From: Hedera helix
Taxonomy: Eukaryota > Streptophyta > Magnoliopsida > Apiales > Araliaceae
Assembly (NCBI GenBank): GCA_947179155.2
Contig: OX359282.1
Coordinates: 19,865,510-19,929,509, forward strand
Length of the DNA stretch: 64,000 bases
Direction: 5' to 3'
Part shown: piece after piece, positions 46,131 through 55,604 of the stretch
Numbering within the stretch: position 1 is the stretch's first letter
Layout: the number at the start of each line of letters is the position of its first letter
The notes under the pieces: model-generated
Database searches by the model: none
Seen by the model: only the letters and a program-made list of their open reading frames with translations
Told to the model about the DNA's origin: nothing
Made by a program: the position numbers and the translations under genes

Positions 46131-46914
46131 ATGTGTGAGAACCTAAACAGCGATTTCCAACTTTGCGAAGAGATCGGCCGCGGACGATTCGGTGTCGTCT
46201 ACCGCTGTTTCTCCTCCGTCTCCGGCGAGTCCTTCGCCTGTAAATCCATCGACAAACGCCTCTTGTTAGATCCCACCGATTTGGAGTGTATCGAGAAAGA
46301 ACCCAAAATCAACCAGTTATTGTGGGGGAACCCTAACATTGTGCAGATTCATAAGATCTACGAGGACGAGAATTATCTTCATATGATTCTTGATCTGTGT
46401 GAGTCGCCGGATCTGTTTGATAGGATATCGAAGGGGCCGATTTCGGAGATTGAGGCGCATTCGTATTTTAAGCCGTTGGTGGCGGCGATCAGCCATTGCC
46501 ATCGGATGGGGATAGCGCATAGGGATTTGAAGCCGGATAATGTTTTGTTTGATTCTCGGAATCGGCTTAGATTGGCTGATTTTGGGTCGGCGGAGTGGTT
46601 TGGACCTAATGAGCGGCGGATGATGAGTGGAGTGGTGGGGACGCCGTATTATGTGGCGCCGGAGGTGTTGTCCGGTAGGGAGTATAATGAGAAGGTGGAT
46701 GTGTGGAGTCTTGGAGTTATTTTGTATATAATGTTGGCTGGGGTTCCTCCGTTTTTCGGGGAATCTGCGGCGGAGACGTTTGAGGCTGTGTTGAGAGGAA
46801 ATTTGAGGTTTCCGACGAGGATTTTCAGGTCTGTTTCGCCGGAAGCGAAGGATCTGTTGAGGAAGACGTTATGCAAGGATGTTTCGAGGAGGCTATCAGC
46901 TGATCAAGTTCTGA
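46131..46914 (+). CDS. PPCK: PEPC kinase exon 1
   Basis: Holds 261 codons and nearly the whole kinase domain, ending GTTCTGA before GTAAGT. Reading on into the intron stays open for 22 more codons. Confidence 0.93.
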
Positions 46915-47677
46915 GTAAGTTTTTTTTTTTTTTTTGTGATGCACTTTTGATTGTCTATTTTATATATCTATGTATACTTTGATCAATATTTTCTGAGAAA
47001 AAACTTTTGTAATCTGTTTGTTCTCTTTGGGTATTACTCCTTTTCTTCCATTTTCTCTTTGCTTTTGGGATGTAACTTGTAAGAAGTTATAAACTCTGTT
47101 TGGATGCCGAGAAAATTAAGGAAATGGTAGTAGATGATATCCTTTCGGTATGAGCAAATAATTCATTGATCAATTGCATTTATTTTTGTTTTCGATTCAA
47201 TATTTTAAAATGATTTTTTCCAAATTGATTTTTTGGGAGGAAATTCTTTTAAATGAGTTTTGGTTCTCTGTTCTTTGAATTTCTCTGGTTCTATGTTTAT
47301 TGTATACGTTATTCACTGGTTAAAATTTCTGGGATTCTCTCTCTTTCTGTATAAATGACTCTTTGTACAAGTTAAGAATCTATTAAAAATGAAGAATGGA
47401 ACAAATTTTGCTTTTAGCCTCTTCTTGTTTTTGAAGCAAGCATTGAATAATCCAAAATATTAGGTTTGGTGGGTGGGTTTTAATCAATCATGGCTTTTCT
47501 TTTCTCATAGCTGGACTGATGCAAGATGTTTCTAGATTGTAAAGTTTGATTCTTTCTTAATTTTCCCTCCTACCAAAACAGAAACAGAAGAATAATCTGG
47601 TTTTCTTCTGTAAAATTGCAGGGCATCCATGGGTCATTAATGGTGGAGAGACTCGATCCCTCGATGATATGACCTAA
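46131..47677 (+). CDS. PPCK: Phosphoenolpyruvate carboxylase kinase, two exons
   Basis: Exon 1 (46131-46914) and exon 2 (47622-47677) join through a GT-AG intron to give 279 residues, the size of the smallest plant Ser/Thr kinases. The protein is almost only a kinase domain: glycine loop GRGRFG (16-21), lysine K38 (FACK), HRD at 130-132 (HRDLKPDN), DFG at 150-152, APE at 176-178. There is no autoinhibitory segment and no EF hand. A late intron before HPWVING fits PPCK genes. Known role: cytosolic phosphorylation of PEP carboxylase near its N-terminus, which relieves malate inhibition; activity is set mainly by transcription and turnover. A CDPK fragment is the alternative, unlikely because the domain is complete and ends naturally. 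GC-rich exons stand out from the AT-rich context. Confidence 0.92.
46915..47621 (+). other. PEPC kinase intron
   Basis: 707 bp, GT-AG, T-rich, with a run of about 16 T right after the donor and TAAAATTGCAG at the acceptor. Confidence 0.9.
47622..47677 (+). CDS. PPCK: PEPC kinase exon 2
   Basis: Completes an arginine codon and encodes HPWVINGGETRSLDDMT then TAA. HPW is the invariant end of the kinase fold. Confidence 0.92.
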
Positions 47678-47874
47678 AGAAATCAATTCCGCAGTTGTAC
47701 ATTGTGAAACTAACAGCACCCCTTTTGTACATACACTCGTCCATGAGTAGATGATGGTTTGCAGAGAGAGTGAAAAAGAAGGAGGGAGAGATGAAGTCTC
47801 AGTGAACACTTTCACCAGGGACCAAATGCTCCCAAAAGTATGAGATTGTAAATATATGTTGAGTAATGAATAAA
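47678..47874 (+). terminator. 3' UTR and poly(A) signal of the PEPC kinase gene
   Basis: AATAAA at 47869-47874 lies about 190 bases after the stop, with TGTAAATATATGTT upstream as a plausible far-upstream element. The cleavage site is not determined. Confidence 0.55.
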
Positions 47875-48835
47875 TGGTTTATAGCCCTGTGTAAGATAAA
47901 TCGGATGCTTGAGAATGTGAGAATCCTTTTAATTCTGATTCAAATGCCAATATGCCTTTTTTCTTGCTTGTTAATGGAACTGAAAAGGTTGATGGATGAT
48001 GAGGAAGTTGAGTACTAGAGCTTCTACTTTGTCCAGAAGGCTAGTACTTGGAGGATGGCTCTGTTTTCTTGCTTGGCTGCATGTATCTGATCAGAGTATA
48101 GAAGGGATATTAGAATGAGGCATATTATTATTAGTAGGTGTTTTGGTAGAAGAAGGAAAGACGAGAAAGGTGCTGGAGCTTGTATTTTGTCTAAGTTTAC
48201 TAGTACTATGAGTTTCTCTTTGGTTGTAATGAATCTGAAATAAAATTTTCCTTTGTCCTAATCTGAGTATGGAATCTTAATTCTTTTAAGTGTGAAGCAA
48301 ATATTAGCATATGCTTTTGTTATCGTTTTGGTATCCCAATCTTTCGTCACTGGTTATGCAATGACTAAACGAGTTACGAATAAAATGACTAAAAGAATAA
48401 ATTCTATTTAAACGAGTCGTAAAATTGGTGTTTTACACCAATTTTTTTATGTAGGTAATTTAGAAAAATATCATGAATTTTAAATTCAGTATAATTAGAT
48501 AAATAGTTTTATTATAATAAATAAAATTATACAGTATATATGTAGATGCAAACATTTACCAACATGCAATCTAGAATATTTTTTTCTGTATGTAGATGCT
48601 AACATTCTGTACTAGTTCCACCATGTCTATTTTTTGCCTTTTACAAGGAAGATCACACCTGTAGCGCGCGTGGGATTCTTTATATTTATTAATTTAATTT
48701 TAATTAATTTAAAAATTATAAAAAATAAATTAAATATACATGAACTTACTTAATTAGAATAAAGCAATCTTTAATTTAATTTTTCTTAAGTTAATATTTT
48801 GTTATTTTGATTCTTAATGCTGAAAAAATAGATAA
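47875..48835. other. Intergenic DNA downstream of the kinase
   Basis: No gene or transposon recognised. A phrase CATTTACCAACATGC with nearby TGTAGATGCAAACAT / TGTAGATGCTAACAT (48541-48606) is a short direct repeat. Moderately AT-rich. Confidence 0.45.
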
Positions 48836-48843
48836 GTAGTAAC
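48836..48843. repeat. hAT target site duplication (left copy)
   Basis: GTAGTAAC, repeated exactly at 59287-59294. Confidence 0.92.
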
Positions 48844-49679
48844 TAGGGGTGAGCAAGGAACCGAATTATTCCAGAAATCGCACAAATTAAAATCGCACCA
48901 ACGGTTCCTGTAAGACCCCGAATTTATGAAATATAAAATTTAATTTTTCTTCATATATATTTTTCCTGAAACAGTAAATGGTTAAATTGACAAAATTGAA
49001 AGTTAAGGATGTTATGTGCAAATTTTATTTTGTCGGACAATATTCTTTTTGTCGGGGAATATTCGTTTTGTCGGGGAATATTCGGGCCGTACGACGGCGC
49101 CGAAATAACAAATTATTTGTGGACCCCACAACGGAATATTTGTCGGATATAGAAAACGACAGAAGTAACCTTTTTAAATAAAAATAGTCAACGGTGTTAA
49201 CTGTTAAAATACCGGTGATAAAAGAATAGTAACATACGGTAATTTATGGTATTTTCTGTAGCACACGGTACTCTACAGTAGCACACGGTATTGCACAGTG
49301 TCTCATATTATTGGTCTGATAATTGACACCGTAATTGTTATGCATCATTTCATCAATAATTGTCACTGCATAATATTTTATATTATCAATTCAATTATTG
49401 TTGCTACACAGTATTTTGCATTATTGATTCAATAATTGTCATTACACTGTATTTCATATCATCGAGTCAATAATTGTTGGTGCACTGTAGTTTAAAATTA
49501 TTGAATCTAATAATTGTCACAGTAGCAAATACACTATAATTTATATTATTAAATTAATAAAAATATGTAACGTGTTTCTTACATTATTGTGGTAACATTA
49601 TTTTATATGTTGGACTCACAGGAAGAATAAATAAATAAATAAAAAATAAAATAATTAATTTTACTATTTGAAATAGTAA

Positions 49680-49724
49680 CGTGAATAGTGACGTGAATAG
49701 TGACGTGAATAGTACGTGAATAGT
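49680..49724 (+). repeat. GTGACGTGAATA tandem repeat in element B LTR
   Basis: Three to four copies of (GT)GACGTGAATAGT about 190 bp upstream of the TATA box. The ACGTGA/TGACGT cores resemble plant bZIP binding sites. Repeated in the 3' LTR at about 56371-56415. Confidence 0.6.
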
Positions 49725-49865
49725 AAGAAACATGTGGGACCCATTGTGGGGCCCACATGAAATGTGAGAAATGTGAGAATTTGCTGAAGAGTTGGTGGAG
49801 GCTGCGCAGCAGCCTCTGCTGAATTTTTTTCTGTTCACCTACCACGCATAGTAACTTATTTTCTC

Positions 49866-49875
49866 CTATAAATAG
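49866..49875 (+). promoter_or_regulatory. TATA box of element B 5' LTR
   Basis: CTATAAATAG in CTCCTATAAATAGCTTGCTC. The 3' LTR copy is at 56557, and the solo LTR has a one-base variant near 60741. Confidence 0.7.
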
Positions 49876-50460
49876 CTTGCTCAGCTGAATAGAAAAATCA
49901 CACCTAAAACATAAAATTTTTCTATAAGAATTTTATGAGTTTTCTCTGAGAATAGTAAGGTTATTTTGAGAGTTTGAAAGCCAAAAGGAGTGCAGGAATT
50001 TTTCAAGTAAGTGTTTTATTAAATAGTAGTAATTTCATAAATTCCTATTTTTCACGGTATTCACAAATCTTCCTTTAGAAGACTCTTCTTTGAGAAGATT
50101 CATTTTTAAAAGCTTTCTTTGGAAGATTTATTTTGGAATATTATTTTAAAAACTATTTTAAAGTTGTTATATTATACTACAAAAATTATGTTAAATATAT
50201 ATAATTTTGATAGTTCATAATATACGAGTTATCATATACTTTGAAATTTATATGTGGTAATTACTAATTATATTAAAAATATATAGGTTGATCAATCTCA
50301 TTTAAATCAATATCCAGTCACGTGTTAAGGTAAGGGGTATCACTCTTTTCATCATCATAAATGGATATTATTTTCTTTCTTACTTGAAGGGATTATCATT
50401 CTTTGATTCTCGAAAATAATATCGTTTCTTTCTTGTACCATTTATTTCCATGTATTAAAT

Positions 50461-50724
50461 TGTGGGAATAACCTTACGGCGCGGTTTACCGCCTGTTGGT
50501 GAATAACCTTTTGTATTCATTCCTTATTAATCTTTGAGAATAACCTTACGGTGCGGATTACGCCTGTTTGGTGAATAACTCTTCGTGTTCAAATTCTATT
50601 AAATTGTGGGAATAACCTTACGGTGCGGATTACGCCTGTTTGGTGAATAACTATTCGTATTCAAATTGATGGGAATAACCTTACGGTGCGGATTATCGCC
50701 TGTTGGTGAATAACCCTTGTTATT
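50461..50724 (+). repeat. Four tandem GAATAACC units in element B LTR
   Basis: Same family as the array in element A (GAATAACCTTACGGYGCGG, GCCTGTT, GGTGAATAAC) but with GYGCGGWTTAC in place of GAGCGGATTGC. The unit array is conserved while its sequence drifts. Confidence 0.9.
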
Positions 50725-52073
50725 TGTCTCGTGTGGAAATAATTTGTCTACACGAATTATCACATGACACTTTTATTCCATATTCGTAAGTGATATCATT
50801 TTCCTTTATACTCATAAGGGATACCATCTTTTTCATCTTCCATTATTCAAACTTACTATGGTAAGGGATATTAATTCCCTTCACCTTTTGTTAATCAAAC
50901 CTGCTACGGTAAGGGATATTACTTTCTTCCATACACCTAAATCGAAACCTATTATGGAACTATTGCTTCTATAATTCCTGAAAATATTATATGTTCCATA
51001 ATAGTTGAATTTCATTAGTTCAACTGAACCTTCCTATTTTCTGAACATTTCTATTGAACTGTAATCGTTATTCTGAACTGTGGATCTTGAATATCATTTT
51101 TAAATTTCACTCCACATCATGTTGGCAATTTGGACATTATTTGAATCTGCACAAAGTAAACATCCGATACTTATTGTTTATCCTGTTTCTTCTGTTCATC
51201 ATTCGTATCACTGTTATTTGTATTAATCTTCATGAATCAAGTTGTTGTGAATATCTGTGGCCGGGGGCACAGATGTGATATATTTGTTGAACAGATGATA
51301 GGTTAAAGGCGATATACTAGGTTAAAGGCGATACATCTGTTCGGTGTCTTTTATGACACGTGGTGAATGTTCTCTTTGGCCCGTAGTGCAAAGATGAACT
51401 GTTGGTTGGTATGATTATGACCAAAGGCTGAATCTGGTATAATCATGACCGTTGGTGTTATATTGAATGTTCTCTTTGGCCCGTAGTGCAAAGACGAACT
51501 GTTGATCTGCATGATTATGACTAGGAACTGTGAAATTGTATTATCTTAACTAATGGTATTTCAGATGATAAAAGTTGATGATATTTTTACTAAAAAGAGA
51601 AGCGAGTGGACATTATAGTCTGCATTATTCTTCTAATAGATTGTTCATTCCGCTGCTATTATTGATCTGAACGTTGTTTAAGAATTTAACTGCAGTTTTT
51701 GATATAAACCTTGTAGTCTATTGTATTCTATCAAGAACTCAACTGTTGAAGGCTAATGATAAATTATTCGTCATTATCTTAGTCATGATATTTCTTACTG
51801 GGCTATTTGAGCTCACCCTTTCTTTTCGTTCCATTGTTTTTCAACAGGAGATGAGAACGTAACGGGGTCTAGCCGGGGAATGGAGTGAGAGTGCGGGGAT
51901 AGCTATCATAGTCTTCACGTGTTATAAAATAGTGTGGCAATAATAATGAAGACTTAGTTGTGTTGTATTATCCACTGTATTGTTGTACGTTGTATTTCAT
52001 TGTAATAATTTTGTTGTAGTCTTTTGACGACTCAAGTTTGGGCTGTGTGGGCCTAGATTTGGGGGCGTCACAG

Positions 52074-52088
52074 TTGGCATCAGAGCTT
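52074..52088 (+). other. Primer binding site of element B
   Basis: TTGGCATCAGAGCTT immediately after the 5' LTR, identical to element A in this stretch. Confidence 0.85.
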
Positions 52089-52272
52089 AGGGATATGGTC
52101 TTTAATGGAGATATGGGGTTAGAACTAGGAGGGGAGAGACGAATAGAATCAGTCACTAGTATGTCCTACCTAAATTAGATTTTATTATCTAATGAGTTGA
52201 TTTGAATATAGGGACATGAAGTGATGAGTCAGTTTATTTGAACTAACATTTATTTTGTGACCACAGTTAAGT

Positions 52273-52881
52273 ATGTCATCTGGAAATCAGGAGGTTAACC
52301 ACGGAGTACCCGAAGTGAATGTAGAGGCCACAAACAATTCTTCTACAAACTCAGAGTTGAATAATTTGCCTAAAGCAAAAATTATTTGTATCCAATTGAA
52401 AGAAGAAGAAGGTGAAAGTTCTACCGTCGTTCTTCCAAATTCGTTCTTTAAAGGATATCCGGAACTTGCGGAAATTGTTGCCTTTAATTTGCTCGACAGT
52501 TGGAAACATATCATCACCTGGTTATGCTCGATAACAAAGGATCGAAATATATGGACGTTTCATATAAGTCTTTGGGATTTATGGTGTTCGAGCTATGATT
52601 TTCAAGATTATTTAAAAATGATGTATCTATACTTTTGGGCGTTACAATTTAGAGGAATTCGGGTTAAGTTAGTCACTATCGTGGAAACTGTAGTCTATCG
52701 AAAATACTATTTTAATGGAAATCATTGGTACGCTACTACTGATGAAGTTGAAGAATCTGAGAAACAGTTCGTTAGAGAACTATTTCGTGGTATCCCCATG
52801 GTTGAAATACGTGAAGATCCGGATGAAGTATATGGGACTCGATTTGATGATGACAGCCTTGATGATCAAGAAATCGAATGA
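52273..52881 (+). CDS. Unrecognised 202-residue ORF replacing gag in element B
   Basis: Starts at the position of the gag ATG and its first ~28 residues match element A gag (MSSGNQEVNHGVPEVNV). From about 52365 the sequence has no resemblance to A gag: no capsid pattern and no zinc knuckles. It is instead aromatic-rich (WDLWCSSYDFQDYLKMMYLY, YYFNGNHWYATTDEVEESEK) with an acidic tail (REDPDEVYGTRFDDDSLDDQ). Homology to A returns at about 52873 in another frame, just before the stop. The frame is open throughout and codon use looks coding-like. I do not recognise the family. It may be a captured host cDNA fragment or sequence from another element. Confidence 0.6.
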   Translation: MSSGNQEVNHGVPEVNVEATNNSSTNSELNNLPKAKIICIQLKEEEGESSTVVLPNSFFKGYPELAEIVAFNLLDSWKHIITWLCSITKDRNIWTFHISLWDLWCSSYDFQDYLKMMYLYFWALQFRGIRVKLVTIVETVVYRKYYFNGNHWYATTDEVEESEKQFVRELFRGIPMVEIREDPDEVYGTRFDDDSLDDQEIE

Positions 52882-53083
52882 GGTGATGACCGGTAAGCTA
52901 TTCATCAATTCTCGAGAAGTCTATGCCATGTTAGATATTGGCTCTATCCACTCTTTTATCTCACCTATATGTACTCAACGTTTAAATTTGCCTATTGAAA
53001 ACTTAAATCTTGTCTTATCAGTTGAAATCTCATTGGGAGAAATACCTATTACATTTACTATCTATAAATCTTGCCTAGTTTAA
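52873..53083 (+). pseudogene. Element B protease, first part
   Basis: Reads NEVMTGKLFINSREVYAMLD in the frame next to the preceding ORF. The protease active site, DTGS in element A, is DIGS here, so the catalytic triplet is altered. A CAA-to-TAA change stops it at 53081-53083. Confidence 0.85.
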
Positions 53084-53560
53084 ATCAACAACCTCACATT
53101 ACCTGTTGACCTTATTTCTTTGGAGATGCATGAATTTGATGTGATTTTAGGAATTGATTGGTTGACTACCCATCATGCTAAAATTGATTGTTTTCATAAG
53201 ATTATTAGTTTTCATATTCCTAATCAACCTGTCATGCAAATTCAAGCAACTAAACCATTGAAATCTATAACTATTATTTCTAGCCATAAAGTCATTCGTT
53301 TATTGAAAAACGGATGTCAAGCCTTTTTAGCCCATGTCATTGATTTGAACAAAAACACGTCAAACTTGAATGATATTCCTATTGTTAATGAGTTCCTGAC
53401 GTTTTTCCTGAGGAACTTCCTGGCTTATCCCCAAACCGAGAAATTGAATTCTGTATCGATCTTGAACCCGATACTAAGCCCTTTTCCAAAGCCCAACACC
53501 AAATGGCTCCCATAGAACGCCAAGAGATGAAAGTTTGATTATTAGATATCGGTATCATTC
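53084..53560 (+). pseudogene. Element B protease end and RT linker, with frameshift and RT deletion
   Basis: After the stop the same text as A continues (EMHEFDVILGIDWLTTHHAK, then IVNEF). One T fewer than A at about 53394 shifts the frame. At about 53561 the sequence jumps from the start of RT directly to the RNase H linker. About 708 bp present in A (35047-35754), including the catalytic FIDD, is missing. Confidence 0.88.
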
Positions 53561-54803
53561 GAGCGAGGAATGCGAGAAGAGTTTTCAAGAACTCAAGAGG
53601 AGACTTGTTTCAGCTCCTGTTCTGACCATTCCATCAGGATCAGGAAAATTTGTCATATACAGCGATGCTTCAGGCAAAGGTCTAGGCTGTGTCCTTATGC
53701 AACATGGAAAGGTTATAGCCTATGCCTCTCGACAACTCAAAGATTATGAGAAAAATTACCCTACTCATGATCTAGAGTTGGCAGCAGTCGTTTTCGCGTT
53801 GAAGATCTGGAGACACTACTTGTACGGAGAGAAAGTGGATATCTATACGGATCATAAAAGTCTCAAGTATTTCTTCACCCAGAAGGAACTCAACATGCGA
53901 CAACGACGTTGGCTTGAGCTGTTGAAGGATTATGATCACACAATCCAGTATCACCCGGGAAAGGCGAATGTTGTACCTGACGCTTTGAGCAGAAAATCTT
54001 ATGCGAGTACAAGTGCACTGCTGACAACACAAAAGCGTATTTTGTACGACTTGCAAAAGATGGAGATGGAGCTAAAGACACCAGGGACCCACTCGAAGAT
54101 TGCTCACGTGCAAGTAGAACCAGCTTTAATCGATAAAATTAAAGCTGCTCAAGCTACCGATCCGGAACTGATAAACATGATAAAGAAAGTACAAGAAGGT
54201 ACCATTCCCGAAGCAAGAATCGACGAGAAAGGAATACTTCGAGTCAACTCTCGACTCTGTGTTCCTAACGATCCTGAATTAAAGCATAAAATCATGATGG
54301 AGGCACACAACACGCCATTTGCAATCCACCCTGGAGGTACCAAGATGTATCGAGATCTTCGACATACATTTTGGTGGAACAATATGAAAAGGGAGATTGC
54401 AGAGTTTATCTCAAGGTGCTTAACTTGTCAACGTGTCAAGGCAGAGCATCAAGTACCTAAGGGTCCTTTACAACCACTTGAGGTTCCCGAATGGAAGTGG
54501 GAACACATCAATATGGATTTCGTGACGGGTCTTCCCAAAGTTTCTCAAGGCTTAGATGCAATTTGGGTCATCGTAGATAGATTGACCAAATCCGCTCATT
54601 TCTTGCCTATACGAGAAAACTTTTCACTTGAACGTCTTGCCGGTATGTACATAAATGAGATCGTGAGATTGCATGGCATGCCAGTTTCCATAGTTTCTGA
54701 TCGAGATCCTAGATTCACTTCACGCTTTTGGATCAGTCTACAAAAAGTTATGGGCACTGAACTACGTTTTAGTTCTGCATACCATCCTCAAACGGACGGA
54801 TAA
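53561..54803 (+). CDS. Element B RNase H and integrase, ends at premature stop
   Basis: Open from the deletion junction through RNase H (YSDASGKGLGCVLMQ, YTDHKSLKYFF), the integrase zinc finger and both catalytic aspartates (NMDFVTGLP, SDRDPRF). CAA has become TAA at 54801-54803, just after HPQTDG and two codons before the catalytic glutamate. The homopolymer break of element A is absent here, which helps show which of the two is altered at that point. Confidence 0.9.
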
Positions 54804-55604
54804 TCGGAAAGGACGATCCAGACCCTCGAAGATCTTTTGAGACTTTGCGTACTAGATTTCAAAGGAAGTTGGGATAAGTACTTGCCATTGGTGGAATTTT
54901 CCTACAACAACAGTTACCAAGCAAGTATAGGTATGGCTCCATTCGAGGCTTTATATGGACGCAAATGTCGCTCTCCAGTATGTTGGAATGAGGTAGGAGA
55001 AGCAAAACTGTTGGGACCCGAGTTGGTACGCTTGACGACCGAAAAGATCCAAATGATCCGACAACGAATACAGACAGCACAAGAACGACAAAAGAGTTAT
55101 GCCGATCTTCATCGGAGATATGAGAGATTCAACGTCGGAGATCATGTATTCTTACGTGTTTCTCCATGGAAAGGGGTTACGAGATTCGGAAAGAGAGGAA
55201 AACTCAACCCTCGATTTATTGGCCCATTTGAAATCCTCGATCGGGTGGGAACTGTAGCTTACAGACTAGCCTTACCACCAAGTATGTCTCGCATCCATAA
55301 CGTTTTTCACATATCTATGTTACGTAAATATGTGAAGGACCCAAACCACGTCATTGAGTTAGAACCAGACGTTATAGCAGAAGATTTAACATATGAGGAA
55401 GTACCTGTTAAGATCCTAGATAAGAAGGAGCAGATCTTACGCTCAAAGGTTATACCTCAAGTTAAGGTTTTATGGAGGAACCAAGATATTGAGGAAATGA
55501 CCTGGGAGCTAGAATCTGAGATGAAGTCTAGGTATCCATACCTCTTCGAAATGCCAGGTACGTCAATTTCGGGGACGAAATTTCATAAGGAGGGGAGGTT
55601 GTAA
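54804..55604 (+). CDS. Element B C-terminal integrase and chromodomain
   Basis: Continues in frame after the stop codon with SERTIQTLEDLL and runs to the 3' LTR. Very similar to element A over the FNVGDHVFLRV region and the chromodomain-like tail. It would be made only by readthrough or re-initiation at a downstream ATG (54837). Confidence 0.85.
   Translation, partial: SERTIQTLEDLLRLCVLDFKGSWDKYLPLVEFSYNNSYQASIGMAPFEALYGRKCRSPVCWNEVGEAKLLGPELVRLTTEKIQMIRQRIQTAQERQKSYADLHRRYERFNVGDHVFLRVSPWKGVTRFGKRGKLNPRFIGPFEILDRVGTVAYRLALPPSMSRIHNVFHISMLRKYVKDPNHVIELEPDVIAEDLTYEEVPVKILDKKEQILRSKVIPQVKVLWRNQDIEEMTWELESEMKSRYPYLFEMPGTSISGTKFHKEGRL

Larger units (their letters stand above)
48909..52072 (+). 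repeat. 5' LTR of gypsy element B
   Basis: Begins TGTAAGACCCCGAATTTATG and ends GGGGGCGTCACA. It shares the first ~650 bp and the last ~1.8 kb with element A LTRs but has a different middle (about 49560-50290), including another TATA box at 49866 and GTGACGTGAATA repeats. Confidence 0.95.

Noticed and set aside
49584..49845. Recurrent minus-strand open frames in element B LTRs (also at 56275-56575)
   Set aside because: They repeat only because the LTRs are identical. Composition follows AT-rich and GTGACGTGAATA repeats, and no protein motif is visible.
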